The translations under genes were made by a program, and so were the position numbers. Shown here piece by piece: positions 21,340-28,644 of a stretch of DNA of 64,000 bases; the stretch's first letter is position 1; each line of letters opens with the position of its first letter. Location of the stretch: IMG/VR virus record IMGVR_UViG_3300044705_000115, positions 62,001 to 126,000 of that record. The stretch is one strand, 5' to 3'. Source of the stretch: a virus. The notes beneath the pieces are model-generated. The model had not been told where the DNA came from and made no database searches. It was given only the letters and a program-made list of their open reading frames with translations.

Positions 21340-22467
21340 ATGATGAAGCGACTGATGTTGCTCGTGATCGCGGCGCTGGCGGTTCTCGCCGTGCCGGCGA
21401 CCGCATCGGCGGCCAACCACAAGCCGAAGGTCTGCCCGGCGGGCAAGCACCGCAACGGCCCCAAGTGCGTCAAGAACCACACTACGCGCGGACCCGCTGG
21501 CCCCCAAGGTCCGGCTGGCGCCAACGGCAAGGATGGCAAGGACGGCTCGAACGGCAAGGACGGAGCCAACGGGATCAACGGCAAGGACGGAAAAGACGGA
21601 GCCAACGGTGCCGATGGACATGACGGTGCCACGGGCGCTACTGGCGCCACCGGTCCGGCCGGACCTACTGGGCCGACTGGCCCTGCGGGACCGACTGGTC
21701 CAACTGGCCCCTCCGGTCCTACCGGACCCGCTGGCCCTACCGGGCCGACTGGCCCCACGGGTCCGACCGGCCCTACCGGTCCGACTGGGCCGCAGGGTCC
21801 GCCCGCACCCCCGACCTACGGCAATAACCACTGGTCGCAGGTTGATCGCAACACCGAAGGGGACGCCAACGCCTTCCTGCGCGGCGGCCCTCTCGGGGGT
21901 GGCTTCGGCGCAAGTCAGGCGCCGCCGCTGGGCGAAGGCTCGCTCGGCTTCAATGTCGCCAACGGAACCAGCAAGGTCGATTTCGGCAACGAAACCGACT
22001 ACAACGGGAAGACGGTCGCCAGCCTGACGAAGGTCGGCTACTGGGTCTTCACGACGGCCGAAAACATCGGCTTCGCTGGCGGCGCTGTGAACATGCCGTC
22101 GATCCGGTTCGAGATCAACCCGCAGGGCGCTGGCAGCACGACGACGACCTACTCGACGCTCGTGTTCACGCCAACCGCCAACTCAGCCCCGAATACGTGG
22201 ACGCACATCGACGCGACCACCGAAGGGCTTTGGGGTCTGACCGGTGGCCAGTTCAACTCGCCCCCGACCTCGGCGAACTGCGGCCTCAACGGGCCGCGCT
22301 GCACCTTCGCCGAAGTCCAGGCTTTCCTTGCGACCGGAACCGGCGCGACGATCTACACCGCCGCTGTCGGCAAGGGCAAGGACTACCAGTTCCACGGTGC
22401 CGTCGATTCGCTCGAAATCGGCAACGACACCGTTAACTTCGAGCCGAACGGGGTGCTGGTCGAATAG
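21340..22467 (+). CDS. Secreted collagen-like protein
   Basis: 375 residues. A clear signal peptide (basic MMKR, hydrophobic core, ATASA cleavage site near 24) is followed by a small Cys pair (VCPAG, KCVK). Residues 51-156 are an unbroken Gly-X-Y tract, first GKDG/GANG repeats, then GPTGPTG repeats. The C-terminal 215 residues form a beta-rich domain with CGLNGPRC and the ending [14 protein letters not shown], which resembles a domain of extracellular proteins in soil bacteria (ending like TTYDFEP). A signal peptide means export by the host, unusual for virion collagen fibres. Own start motif and a downstream hairpin make it a self-contained plus-strand unit (moron). Confidence 0.85.
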   Translation: MMKRLMLLVIAALAVLAVPATASAANHKPKVCPAGKHRNGPKCVKNHTTRGPAGPQGPAGANGKDGKDGSNGKDGANGINGKDGKDGANGADGHDGATGATGATGPAGPTGPTGPAGPTGPTGPSGPTGPAGPTGPTGPTGPTGPTGPTGPQGPPAPPTYGNNHWSQVDRNTEGDANAFLRGGPLGGGFGASQAPPLGEGSLGFNVANGTSKVDFGNETDYNGKTVASLTKVGYWVFTTAENIGFAGGAVNMPSIRFEINPQGAGSTTTTYSTLVFTPTANSAPNTWTHIDATTEGLWGLTGGQFNSPPTSANCGLNGPRCTFAEVQAFLATGTGATIYTAAVGKGKDYQFHGAVDSLEIGNDTVNFEPNGVLVE

Positions 22468-22496
22468 ACCGGCACGGCTCGAAGAAGGGGAACAAC

Positions 22497-22524
22497 AGAG
22501 AGGGGGCCGCATGGCCCCCTCTCT
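22497..22524. terminator. Strong hairpin after the collagen-like gene
   Basis: Perfect 12-bp arms AGAGAGGGGGCC/GGCCCCCTCTCT with loop GCAT, between the converging collagen-like gene and the 100-aa minus-strand gene. No long T-run; it probably serves both directions. Confidence 0.65.
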
Positions 22525-22534
22525 GCTGCAGGAA

Positions 22535-22837
22535 CTAGCCGTTCGACTTGTCCTGCCACAGCACGAGGATTTTGCCTTCGCTCGTGTTCGTGGAGGTTTT
22601 GAACTTCCCCGCCGCCGGGATCGTCGGGGAGGCGACAGCGGCGAGTTCCGACGCTTTGCCTTCTTTGCCGACGAGGACGGCACCGACGATGGTGTCCTCG
22701 GTGGCGGCGCCGGTCAGCGTGAGTTCGGCGTTCGCCGCCCCGCCCGTCACGACGCTCAGTTTGAGGGAGCCGGGGAGGAACGCCGCGAGCGACGCTGCCA
22801 CCTGATCGGGCAGACCCTCGGTTACCAGTTTTGCCAT
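22535..22837 (-). CDS. Small beta-rich hypothetical protein
   Basis: 100 residues; regular beta pattern (AELTLTGAATEDTIVGAVLV, then GKFKTSTNTSEGKILVLWQD) reminiscent of small phage head-decoration proteins, but located at the end of the replication operon. Its stop lies close to the bidirectional hairpin. Family not recognised. Confidence 0.5.
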   Translation of the reverse strand: MAKLVTEGLPDQVAASLAAFLPGSLKLSVVTGGAANAELTLTGAATEDTIVGAVLVGKEGKASELAAVASPTIPAAGKFKTSTNTSEGKILVLWQDKSNG

Positions 22838-22882
22838 TACTTCCTCCGTATACGGGGGTGGTGTCTAGACCGCAGCAGGGTC

Positions 22883-23095
22883 TCAGGAGCCGCGGACGCG
22901 CTCGATGCGGACGGGATGGTCGGTGTAGTACTTCATCGCCCGCGATAGCTTGTGCGCCTCTCTCCGCGCCTCCTTGAAGCGATCTGGGAAGGACAGAACC
23001 AGCTCGCCGTCTTCGAGCCTCGGTCGGGCGGAGAGGATCGCGGCCGCCGCCACCGGGAAGTCGGCCTCCATGCGGAGCGCGAGGCCGCGCTGCAC
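22883..23095 (-). CDS. Small hypothetical protein
   Basis: 70 residues from GTG 23095, chosen because AAGGAGG lies 8 nt upstream; an ATG at 23152 would overlap the helicase gene by 41 nt. Ala-rich helix, then FPDRFKEARREAHKLSRAMK and an Arg-rich end. No motif recognised. Confidence 0.5.
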   Translation of the reverse strand: MQRGLALRMEADFPVAAAAILSARPRLEDGELVLSFPDRFKEARREAHKLSRAMKYYTDHPVRIERVRGS

Positions 23096-23111
23096 GTTGA
23101 CCGCCTCCTTC

Positions 23112-24971
23112 TCAGGCGGGGAGGTTTCCCTTTTCACGCTGCCGCTTGACATGGGCCGCCAGCTTCTTGATCCGGTCGGCGCCGTCGTCGCCCGCGCCTT
23201 CCAGCAGGGGACGGTCGGGGTTGACCATCGGTTCGCTCTGCATCCGCTTCAGGTTGTTGACCTCGGCGAGGACGGGGTCGCTGCCCTCGTTGGAGATGAG
23301 GAAGTAGGCGATGGTCTCTTCGATGTCCTCGTAGTCCAGCCCGGCGTCCTCAAGGCGGTCGCGGCGCAGGCGGCCGATGTCCTGGTCGTGGACGCCAGGC
23401 GACCAGTCGAGCTCGCCGAAGACGCAGACCCGGCACACGTTCTGGATGCCATTCAGTCCGGCGCCCGCCCGCAGCGACATGATCAAGACGCGGCTGGCGT
23501 TCTCGTTGGGAGCTTCGTAGACGACCTCGCCGTCCTCATCGACCTCGACATGCATGTTGGGTTCGATGAACCGTTCGGCCGAGACCTGTTTGACCTTGTT
23601 GGTCTCGTTGCCGGTGTAGAAGACCGGGTTGTAGTCGGCCAGCATCTCGCGCCAGATGTCGTAAACATCGTGATGCCAGCCAAAGAGGACGACCTTCTCC
23701 TCGGAATCCAGCAGCATCTTCACGAACTCGGCGACGTAGCGAGCCTTGGCCACGCCGGTCGCGTGGCGCATTTTGATGTCGATTTCGCCGGATGCCCGGA
23801 AGACCTCCTTGTGGTTGTCCGACTGCAGGATCGTGTCGGCGAGGTCGATGACGCCAGCGGTCAGCTTGAAGAGGATCTTCGGGTCGGTCTCGACGGCGTG
23901 GACGATCCGCTGCGTCTGCGGCAGTTCCTTGCCGACCTCGGCGCGGGTGCGCCGGAGCAGGATGCCCTGGTTGCGGAGGTAGGAACCCAGCGCCTCCGGG
24001 TCGCGCACCTTGAGTTTGTCGCCCGAGTCGCCCGCGCCCCACTCGGTGATGAACTCCTCGCGGGTGCCAAGGATGTCGCGGTCGAGGATCGAGACGACGT
24101 TGTGAATCTCGCCGCCGTAGTTGTAGACCGGCGTCGCGGTGCATCCAGCCCGGTAGACCGCGCCATCGGCGATGCGGGCGGCCGAGTCGTACTTGGCGGT
24201 GCCGTGGCGACGGAGTTCCTGAATTTCGTCGAACAGCACCGTCCTCACGACGCCGGACAGATACTCGGCCCAGCCAGCGATTTTCGCGTAGTTCATGATC
24301 AGCACATCGGGCTGGCGGCCAGCCATATCGCGTTTGGTCGCCGGGTCGTAGGGGGTCGTCTGGACGACGATGTGGCCGAGCAGGTCGGGGAAGGCGAAGC
24401 GCAGCTCGTCGAGCCACTGCTGCGTCAGGTGGGTCAGCGTCACCACAAGCGCTGGCAGCGCGTCTTCGGCCTGGAGGGTGAGGAGCAGGCTGAACGTCTT
24501 GCCCAGCCCCAGGTCATCGACCAGCAGCAGGCGCTTGTTGGCGATGATCAGGTTGGCGGCGGTGCGCTGGTAGTCGTAGGGCTCGCGCTCGGGAACGCGG
24601 CTGCCCAGTTTCGGTTCGCCGCCGGCGAGGATGCTGGTGACGACTTCCTCCTGCTTGATGTGGTCGCGCGTGCCTTCCTTCAGCCGCGAGCGAGCCGCCC
24701 CGTTCATTTCCAGCGGGTAGCGCTGCATGACCCAGGAGAGGTCGCGGCAGACCTCGTCGCTGTCGGCGATGAAGATGCGCCCGCGTTTGCCGCGGTCGAT
24801 CCGCATGAAGACGCGCTTGATCCGCATCATCACATCGGGCGTGGCTTTGATCTCCCAGTAGCCCCGGTCCCGCACGAGGACTTCCTTCGGGTAGTAGATG
24901 AGTTCCCCGAAGGTCTTCCGCAGCACGGCCCGCTGGGCGCGGGTCGAGTCGAGCGAGATGACCTCAGCCAC
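23112..24971 (-). CDS. SNF2/SF2-type helicase
   Basis: 619 residues. Residues 130-330 form the first RecA lobe: YDYQRTAAN, Walker A DDLGLGKT (152-159), HLTQQW motif Ia, DEIQ in place of DEAH (248-251) and TATPVYNYGGE motif III. The second lobe shows VVLFGWHHDVYD, IMSLRAGAGLNGIQ (motif V) and QDIGRLRRDR (motif VI, usually QxxGRxxR). The first 110 residues may bind DNA or an accessory domain. It probably remodels or unwinds DNA at replication forks; no separate replicative helicase is seen, though a DnaC-type loader is encoded nearby and could recruit the host DnaB. ATG overlaps the upstream stop by one base. Confidence 0.85.
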   Translation of the reverse strand: MAEVISLDSTRAQRAVLRKTFGELIYYPKEVLVRDRGYWEIKATPDVMMRIKRVFMRIDRGKRGRIFIADSDEVCRDLSWVMQRYPLEMNGAARSRLKEGTRDHIKQEEVVTSILAGGEPKLGSRVPEREPYDYQRTAANLIIANKRLLLVDDLGLGKTFSLLLTLQAEDALPALVVTLTHLTQQWLDELRFAFPDLLGHIVVQTTPYDPATKRDMAGRQPDVLIMNYAKIAGWAEYLSGVVRTVLFDEIQELRRHGTAKYDSAARIADGAVYRAGCTATPVYNYGGEIHNVVSILDRDILGTREEFITEWGAGDSGDKLKVRDPEALGSYLRNQGILLRRTRAEVGKELPQTQRIVHAVETDPKILFKLTAGVIDLADTILQSDNHKEVFRASGEIDIKMRHATGVAKARYVAEFVKMLLDSEEKVVLFGWHHDVYDIWREMLADYNPVFYTGNETNKVKQVSAERFIEPNMHVEVDEDGEVVYEAPNENASRVLIMSLRAGAGLNGIQNVCRVCVFGELDWSPGVHDQDIGRLRRDRLEDAGLDYEDIEETIAYFLISNEGSDPVLAEVNNLKRMQSEPMVNPDRPLLEGAGDDGADRIKKLAAHVKRQREKGNLPA

Positions 24972-25321
24972 TACAGGCCCGCACCAGCGAGGACGACGAC
25001 CTCCACGGGCTTGCCCGAGATGGTCTCGGGGATCGCGCCGTGCTTCGGCGTCATGGCGACCACCAGCACGCCGTCCACTTCTTCGCCCTCGATGTAGCGG
25101 CGCACCTGGCGTTCCACGCTTGAGCGGGAGCAGGTCACCTTGACCTCGATCGCCATGCCCTCGACGAGGAAGTCGAGCCGACCGCCGCGCACGCGCACCT
25201 CGCGCTCAAACGGCACCTCGGCGAGGCGCAGCGCCTCGGCGATCCCGTCCTGCAGGTCGTACTCATCCGCAAACCGATACCGGTTTGACCGGATGATCTC
25301 GGCGAGCTCCGAGAGCGTCAT
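24971..25321 (-). CDS. Small PD-(D/E)XK nuclease-like protein
   Basis: 116 residues. LQDGIAEALRLAEVPFEREVRVRGGRLDFLVEG followed by IEVKV gives the E...D-(x)n-ExK layout of minimal PD-(D/E)XK nucleases (Asp in RLDF, Glu-Val-Lys in IEVKV). Directly upstream of and overlapping the helicase gene, so a helicase-nuclease pair in DNA repair or replication is plausible. Subfamily (VRR-NUC-like or Holliday-junction-like) not determined. Confidence 0.7.
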   Translation of the reverse strand: MTLSELAEIIRSNRYRFADEYDLQDGIAEALRLAEVPFEREVRVRGGRLDFLVEGMAIEVKVTCSRSSVERQVRRYIEGEEVDGVLVVAMTPKHGAIPETISGKPVEVVVLAGAGL

Positions 25322-25379
25322 GCGATTCGAGCTGGCCGGAGGCTCCCAGGCCCCCGGCCCGCTCCCTTGGTCGCAAGTT

Positions 25380-25958
25380 CTAGGCGGCGAGCAGGGTCTC
25401 CTGGCCCACCGGGTCGGTCGGTTCGGCCAACCCCGCCTCGAGGGCCGTCTGCGCCTCCATCAGCCCGACATGGATGATGCAGCAGGCGTGGGAGAAGTAG
25501 TCCTTCCGGTCGGCGCCATCGACGACCAGCTTGTCGTCGAGGTACACGACGCCGGTCAGCGCGTCCTGCACCGCGCGGCGCAGCTTGTCGGAGTCGCCGG
25601 TCTGCGTCCGGTGCGGATAGGCGGGCGCGTCGGGCCGCAGCAGATGCGAGAAGCGCCCGGTACGGTAGTGCGACTTCGGCCGCGGCTCGAGCGAGAGGAT
25701 TTCCACCCAAACCGCGCCGTCGAGCAGAGGTCGGTTCCCCCAGGCCGCAGCGGCCTGGTTCGCCACCCTCTCCATCCACGGCTTCGTGTGGCTGTTCGCG
25801 TGGCGCTGCCGGAAGATCGGGCGCCTGGTCTTCGGGTCGAGGACGGGCCGGACGACGCCGTCGCCGTCCTTCCTCATCACCGGGTCTGCCGTCTTCGAGC
25901 CAGCCGGAGCGGCCTGCCCGGCGACGGTCATTTCGAGCAGTACTGGACCTCGCTTCAT
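25380..25958 (-). CDS. rusA: RusA-family Holliday junction resolvase
   Basis: 192 residues from ATG 25958. Metal-dependent nuclease that cuts Holliday junctions during phage recombination and before packaging. RusA features: a beta strand with AAPAGSKTA near the N-terminus, KPDLD-like block replaced by QTGDSDKLRRAVQDALTGVVYLDDKLVVDG (about 135-165) with the paired acidic residues of the active site. The middle (about 25-110) has an insert rich in Arg/Pro. Sits between the DnaC-like and nuclease genes. Confidence 0.8.
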   Translation of the reverse strand: MKRGPVLLEMTVAGQAAPAGSKTADPVMRKDGDGVVRPVLDPKTRRPIFRQRHANSHTKPWMERVANQAAAAWGNRPLLDGAVWVEILSLEPRPKSHYRTGRFSHLLRPDAPAYPHRTQTGDSDKLRRAVQDALTGVVYLDDKLVVDGADRKDYFSHACCIIHVGLMEAQTALEAGLAEPTDPVGQETLLAA

Positions 25959-25991
25959 AGTCAAAAATGGTGATTGCCGCAGCGGACACCA

Positions 25992-26843
25992 TCAGCCTTC
26001 CCGCCTGTCTTCGCCGATGATTCGCCTGCCCTGGCAGTAACCCGCGATCCGAGAGGCGATGGGCGAGCCGAGCAAGTCCTTCAGTTCCGGGAAGCGCATG
26101 TTCGTCGTCAGCAGCAGCGGTTTGCCGTCGCTGGCACGGCCGTCGATCGCCTCAAAGAGCAGGTCAAGGGCGAACTCGGTCGGCTTGACCTTGTCGATCT
26201 CGTCCAGCACCAGGCCCATGCCGCCGGCGATGACCTTCTGCGCGTCGCGGCGAGCGTCGGAGTCGAAGTCGCCTCGGCTGTTGCGGATCAGCTTCGGCAC
26301 CGAGACCCAGCGGATCGGCATGATCGGCTTGGAGTCCAGCGGCAGCGCGTTCACGCGGTGATAGATCAAGCCCTGGGCCGCCACGGCGGCCAGCCGCGAC
26401 TTGCCGACACCGACGCGGCCAGCGAGAACCAGCCCCTTGATCTCGCCCCGCGCCCACGCTTCCGCCGACTCGATTGCCGCCACGCGGGTCGCTGTGGCTT
26501 CTGCAGCGGTGGCAACGACGGTCTCTTTGCCGGTGCGCTGGTCGCGGTGGACGACATCCTCGGGCTCCTCGCGCTCCATGTCGCGCCAGCGCAGGCCGCG
26601 CATCCGCTCTGGGAAGCGGGCATCGGCGACAGCGGAGGCGTAGATGCCGCGCTTCATCTCGCGCAGTTCCTTCGCCATGCGCTCGCCGCCGTCGTCGCAC
26701 TCGTCGCAGACGAGGACTTCGTCGAGCATCCGCTTCCACGGTTCGACGAGCGTGTCGTAGTCCTCGACCTCGACGGGCTTTCCGCAGCGGTTGCAGACCG
26801 GCACGGACTCGGCGGCCTCCTCGATCACATCGTGGACGCTCAC
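25992..26843 (-). CDS. DnaC/DnaI-type helicase-loader ATPase
   Basis: 283 residues from GTG 26843, overlapping the initiator stop as GTGA; this decides against the longer 331-residue reading. The N-terminal zinc site (CNRC near 18, CDEC near 47) resembles DnaI. The AAA+ domain has Walker A AGRVGVGKSRLA and Walker B GLVLDEIDKVK, then sensor-1 LLLTTNMRFPEL and an Arg-finger region SRIAGYCQGRR. It would load the host replicative helicase at the phage origin delivered by the upstream initiator protein, as lambda P or DnaC do. Confidence 0.85.
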   Translation of the reverse strand: MSVHDVIEEAAESVPVCNRCGKPVEVEDYDTLVEPWKRMLDEVLVCDECDDGGERMAKELREMKRGIYASAVADARFPERMRGLRWRDMEREEPEDVVHRDQRTGKETVVATAAEATATRVAAIESAEAWARGEIKGLVLAGRVGVGKSRLAAVAAQGLIYHRVNALPLDSKPIMPIRWVSVPKLIRNSRGDFDSDARRDAQKVIAGGMGLVLDEIDKVKPTEFALDLLFEAIDGRASDGKPLLLTTNMRFPELKDLLGSPIASRIAGYCQGRRIIGEDRREG

Positions 26844-27724
26844 CAGTCCGGTTCGCTCCTCCGCCGACCGGGCGTGTCGATGCTGCGGCGGGCAGTTCGG
26901 CTCGAGCGGGCCACGCCGTCGTTGACCACGGCCCCCTGCCACGCCTTCGGCCCGAAGATGTTGCCGACCCGGGCCGGGCCGGTCCACCAGGGGTTGTCGA
27001 AGTTCCGATCAACGATGGCCCGAAGCTCCTCGGCCGTGATGCCCTCGGATTCGCGGAGACGTTCGACGATCCGTTTCAGCGATTCGGTGGCGCCGTTGGC
27101 GCGGCCAAGGAGTCGGAGGCGAGAGCCATTCCGCTCGTTGAACTGCTGCAGAGCAGCATCGGCCAGGGCCAACTCCTCCTCGGTGACTTTCAGCCTGCCG
27201 ACAGTCGGCAACGGGAGGTTGCGGCGCCGTTTGCCAATGGCCGACGCCGTGTCTTTCAAGTCGTCTTTCAGGTTCCTTTCAGATGCCTTATTAGTGCGCC
27301 CCCCAGAATTTGGACTTTGCTGCGGGTCAGATTTGGACTTTGCTGCACCAGAATTTGGACTTTGGTCAGCCGACGAAGGGGGGTGCGGGAATTTGGACTC
27401 TGCTGCTTCTGAGTGGTTGGAGCCATTGCCGTTCGCTGCCTCAAAGGGGTGGACGACGATCACATCGTTGGCCCTCCCTCGGCCCTCCTTCTTGGACTGC
27501 GGGCGTTTGCTGATCGCGCCGATCCGCTTCAGCTTTTTCAGCGAGTTGATGACCTGGGAGCGGCTGGCGACATTCTCATCGACGAAGCCCTGGATGCCGT
27601 GCCAGCACTCCCTGTCCCCGTTGGCCCAGAAGGAGGCTTTGAGCAGCACGACCTTGTCCGAGTCGGTCAACTCCGTTCCGCTCTTGATCAGCGCCCATGC
27701 CTCTTTCTCCACCGCGAAACTCAC
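26840..27724 (-). CDS. Replication initiator with N-terminal winged helix (lambda O analogue)
   Basis: 294 residues from GTG 27724. Residues 1-95 form a winged helix-turn-helix (DSDKVVLLKASFWANG, SRSQVINSLKKLKRIGAISK), as in phage replisome organisers. Residues 100-160 are Ser/Asn/Lys-rich and disordered and coincide with four DNA iterons. The C-terminal 120 residues are helical (ELALADAALQQFNERNG, ATESLKRIVERLRESEG, NPWWTGPARVG) and probably contact the helicase loader encoded next. Internal iterons plus a following loader gene reproduce the lambda O-P arrangement. Similarity is in layout, not sequence. Confidence 0.75.
   Translation of the reverse strand: MSFAVEKEAWALIKSGTELTDSDKVVLLKASFWANGDRECWHGIQGFVDENVASRSQVINSLKKLKRIGAISKRPQSKKEGRGRANDVIVVHPFEAANGNGSNHSEAAESKFPHPPSSADQSPNSGAAKSKSDPQQSPNSGGRTNKASERNLKDDLKDTASAIGKRRRNLPLPTVGRLKVTEEELALADAALQQFNERNGSRLRLLGRANGATESLKRIVERLRESEGITAEELRAIVDRNFDNPWWTGPARVGNIFGPKAWQGAVVNDGVARSSRTARRSIDTPGRRRSEPDW
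27306..27406. repeat. Four iterons, candidate replication origin
   Basis: Direct repeats of AATTTGGACTTTGCTGC on the plus strand begin at about 27307, 27330, 27352 and 27390 (spacing of the TTTGGAC core 23, 22 and 38 bp). Copy 2 has AGATTTGG, copy 3 diverges after ACTTTG, and copy 4 has ACTCTGCTGC. They lie in the middle of the initiator gene, like the lambda origin in gene O. They are AT-richer than the surrounding DNA. Confidence 0.7.
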
Positions 27725-27797
27725 GCGCCTCTACCTACCTGCTGCGGGTAGACGAGGAAGGACATGATCGCGGGATTTGCGCCGGGAACCTGTGCGT

Positions 27798-28169
27798 CTA
27801 CTCCTCCTCCATGAACTTCGCCTTGTGGACCCGTTCGACGCCGATGATCCCCGCGCCTTTGGCCTTGATGTCCTTGAAGTTCGGCAGGCCGACCTCGAAG
27901 ACGCCGCTGGCGATGACGGTGCCGTCGGCGTCGGCGACGCTGACCGTGAGCCGGTTGCCAGCGTGGAGGTCCTTACGCACCGGCAGGTCGCCAGCGAGCT
28001 TGACCGAGCCGCTGATGAAGGCATCGCGCTCGCTCAGCTCGGGCCGGTGGCGAACCTCAAGGGAGAGCTGGGTCGGCACTCCGCTGTCGGGGCCGCGCCA
28101 GCGCCGGCGGCGCTTCTCGGCCAGGTCCTCGATTGAGTCGGCGCCGGGGCGGTCGGAGTCATCGGGCAT
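27798..28169 (-). CDS. Hypothetical protein
   Basis: 123 residues from ATG 28169 with an upstream AGGAGGAAG. Short basic helix (EDLAEKRRRRWRG), then a beta-rich domain (LSLEVRHRPEL, LTVSVADADGTVIASGVFEV) ending EEE. 11-nt overlap with the HNH gene. A role in replication is suggested only by its position. Confidence 0.5.
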   Translation of the reverse strand: MPDDSDRPGADSIEDLAEKRRRRWRGPDSGVPTQLSLEVRHRPELSERDAFISGSVKLAGDLPVRKDLHAGNRLTVSVADADGTVIASGVFEVGLPNFKDIKAKGAGIIGVERVHKAKFMEEE

Positions 28170-28644
28170 GTTCTTCCTCCTCTGTGTGTTCTCTTTCGAG
28201 CGCGTAGAGGAGATCGTGGATCTCCGCCACGAGCAGGGCATTCGGTGCTTTTGCGGTCACGACCGCAATTCCGAGACGACGCATCCCGGAGTGATGGTCG
28301 CCGTGACAGGTGGTGCAGAGAGGCATCCGCCATCGCGGGTCCCAGGCGACCGCGAAGACCTCCCATTCCGAGTAGCCGCGGTCTCGCAGGATTCGTTCGA
28401 TGACCTGTCTCCGCAGCACATGGTGGGCGTGCAGTTTTACCGCTGGCGCAGCAAGTCCGCAAGAGGCGCATTGTCGTCGCCGCGCATCTCCCAGGAACAG
28501 CCCCATCAGCGACCGCTCGATCTTCGTCAGCTTCGGTTTCGTCTTCCGCCGGAGCGGCGTCTTGCGCTTCAAGGGAGCGCCCCTTTTGAGCGGCGTTTTG
28601 CGCTGGAGGGGTTTCCCTCGCCGGAGGGGGCCGGAGCGCTTCAC
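28159..28644 (-). CDS. HNH endonuclease with basic N-terminal repeats
   Basis: 161 residues. The HNH/zinc core reads CASCG...HAHHVLRR...CTTCHGDHHSG (about 59-122), with two CxxC pairs and the His-His catalytic pair. The first 40 residues repeat KTPLKR/APLKRK-like units and would bind DNA nonspecifically; such KTPL/RK repeats also occur at the start of phage NinG- and recombination-type proteins. Overlaps the downstream methyltransferase gene by 4 nt. It may nick DNA in recombination or packaging. Confidence 0.75.
   Translation of the reverse strand: MKRSGPLRRGKPLQRKTPLKRGAPLKRKTPLRRKTKPKLTKIERSLMGLFLGDARRRQCASCGLAAPAVKLHAHHVLRRQVIERILRDRGYSEWEVFAVAWDPRWRMPLCTTCHGDHHSGMRRLGIAVVTAKAPNALLVAEIHDLLYALEREHTEEEEHAR

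Noticed and set aside
21490-21810. Short-period repeats in the collagen tract as a CRISPR or satellite array
   Set aside because: The 9-nt Gly-X-Y periodicity is coding and variable, without spacers.
20938-21831. 297-codon minus-strand reading of the HARE-HTH gene
   Set aside because: The extra 197 codons are the antisense of the collagen repeats; ATG 21240 has the start motif.
27306-27406. Iterons as a CRISPR array
   Set aside because: Only four 17-nt copies with unequal 5-21-nt spacing inside a coding gene and no cas genes.
22950-27767. Two long plus-strand frames (715 and 597 codons) across the helicase and initiator genes
   Set aside because: Antisense of well-supported helicase, nuclease, RusA, loader and initiator genes; no start signal or domain.
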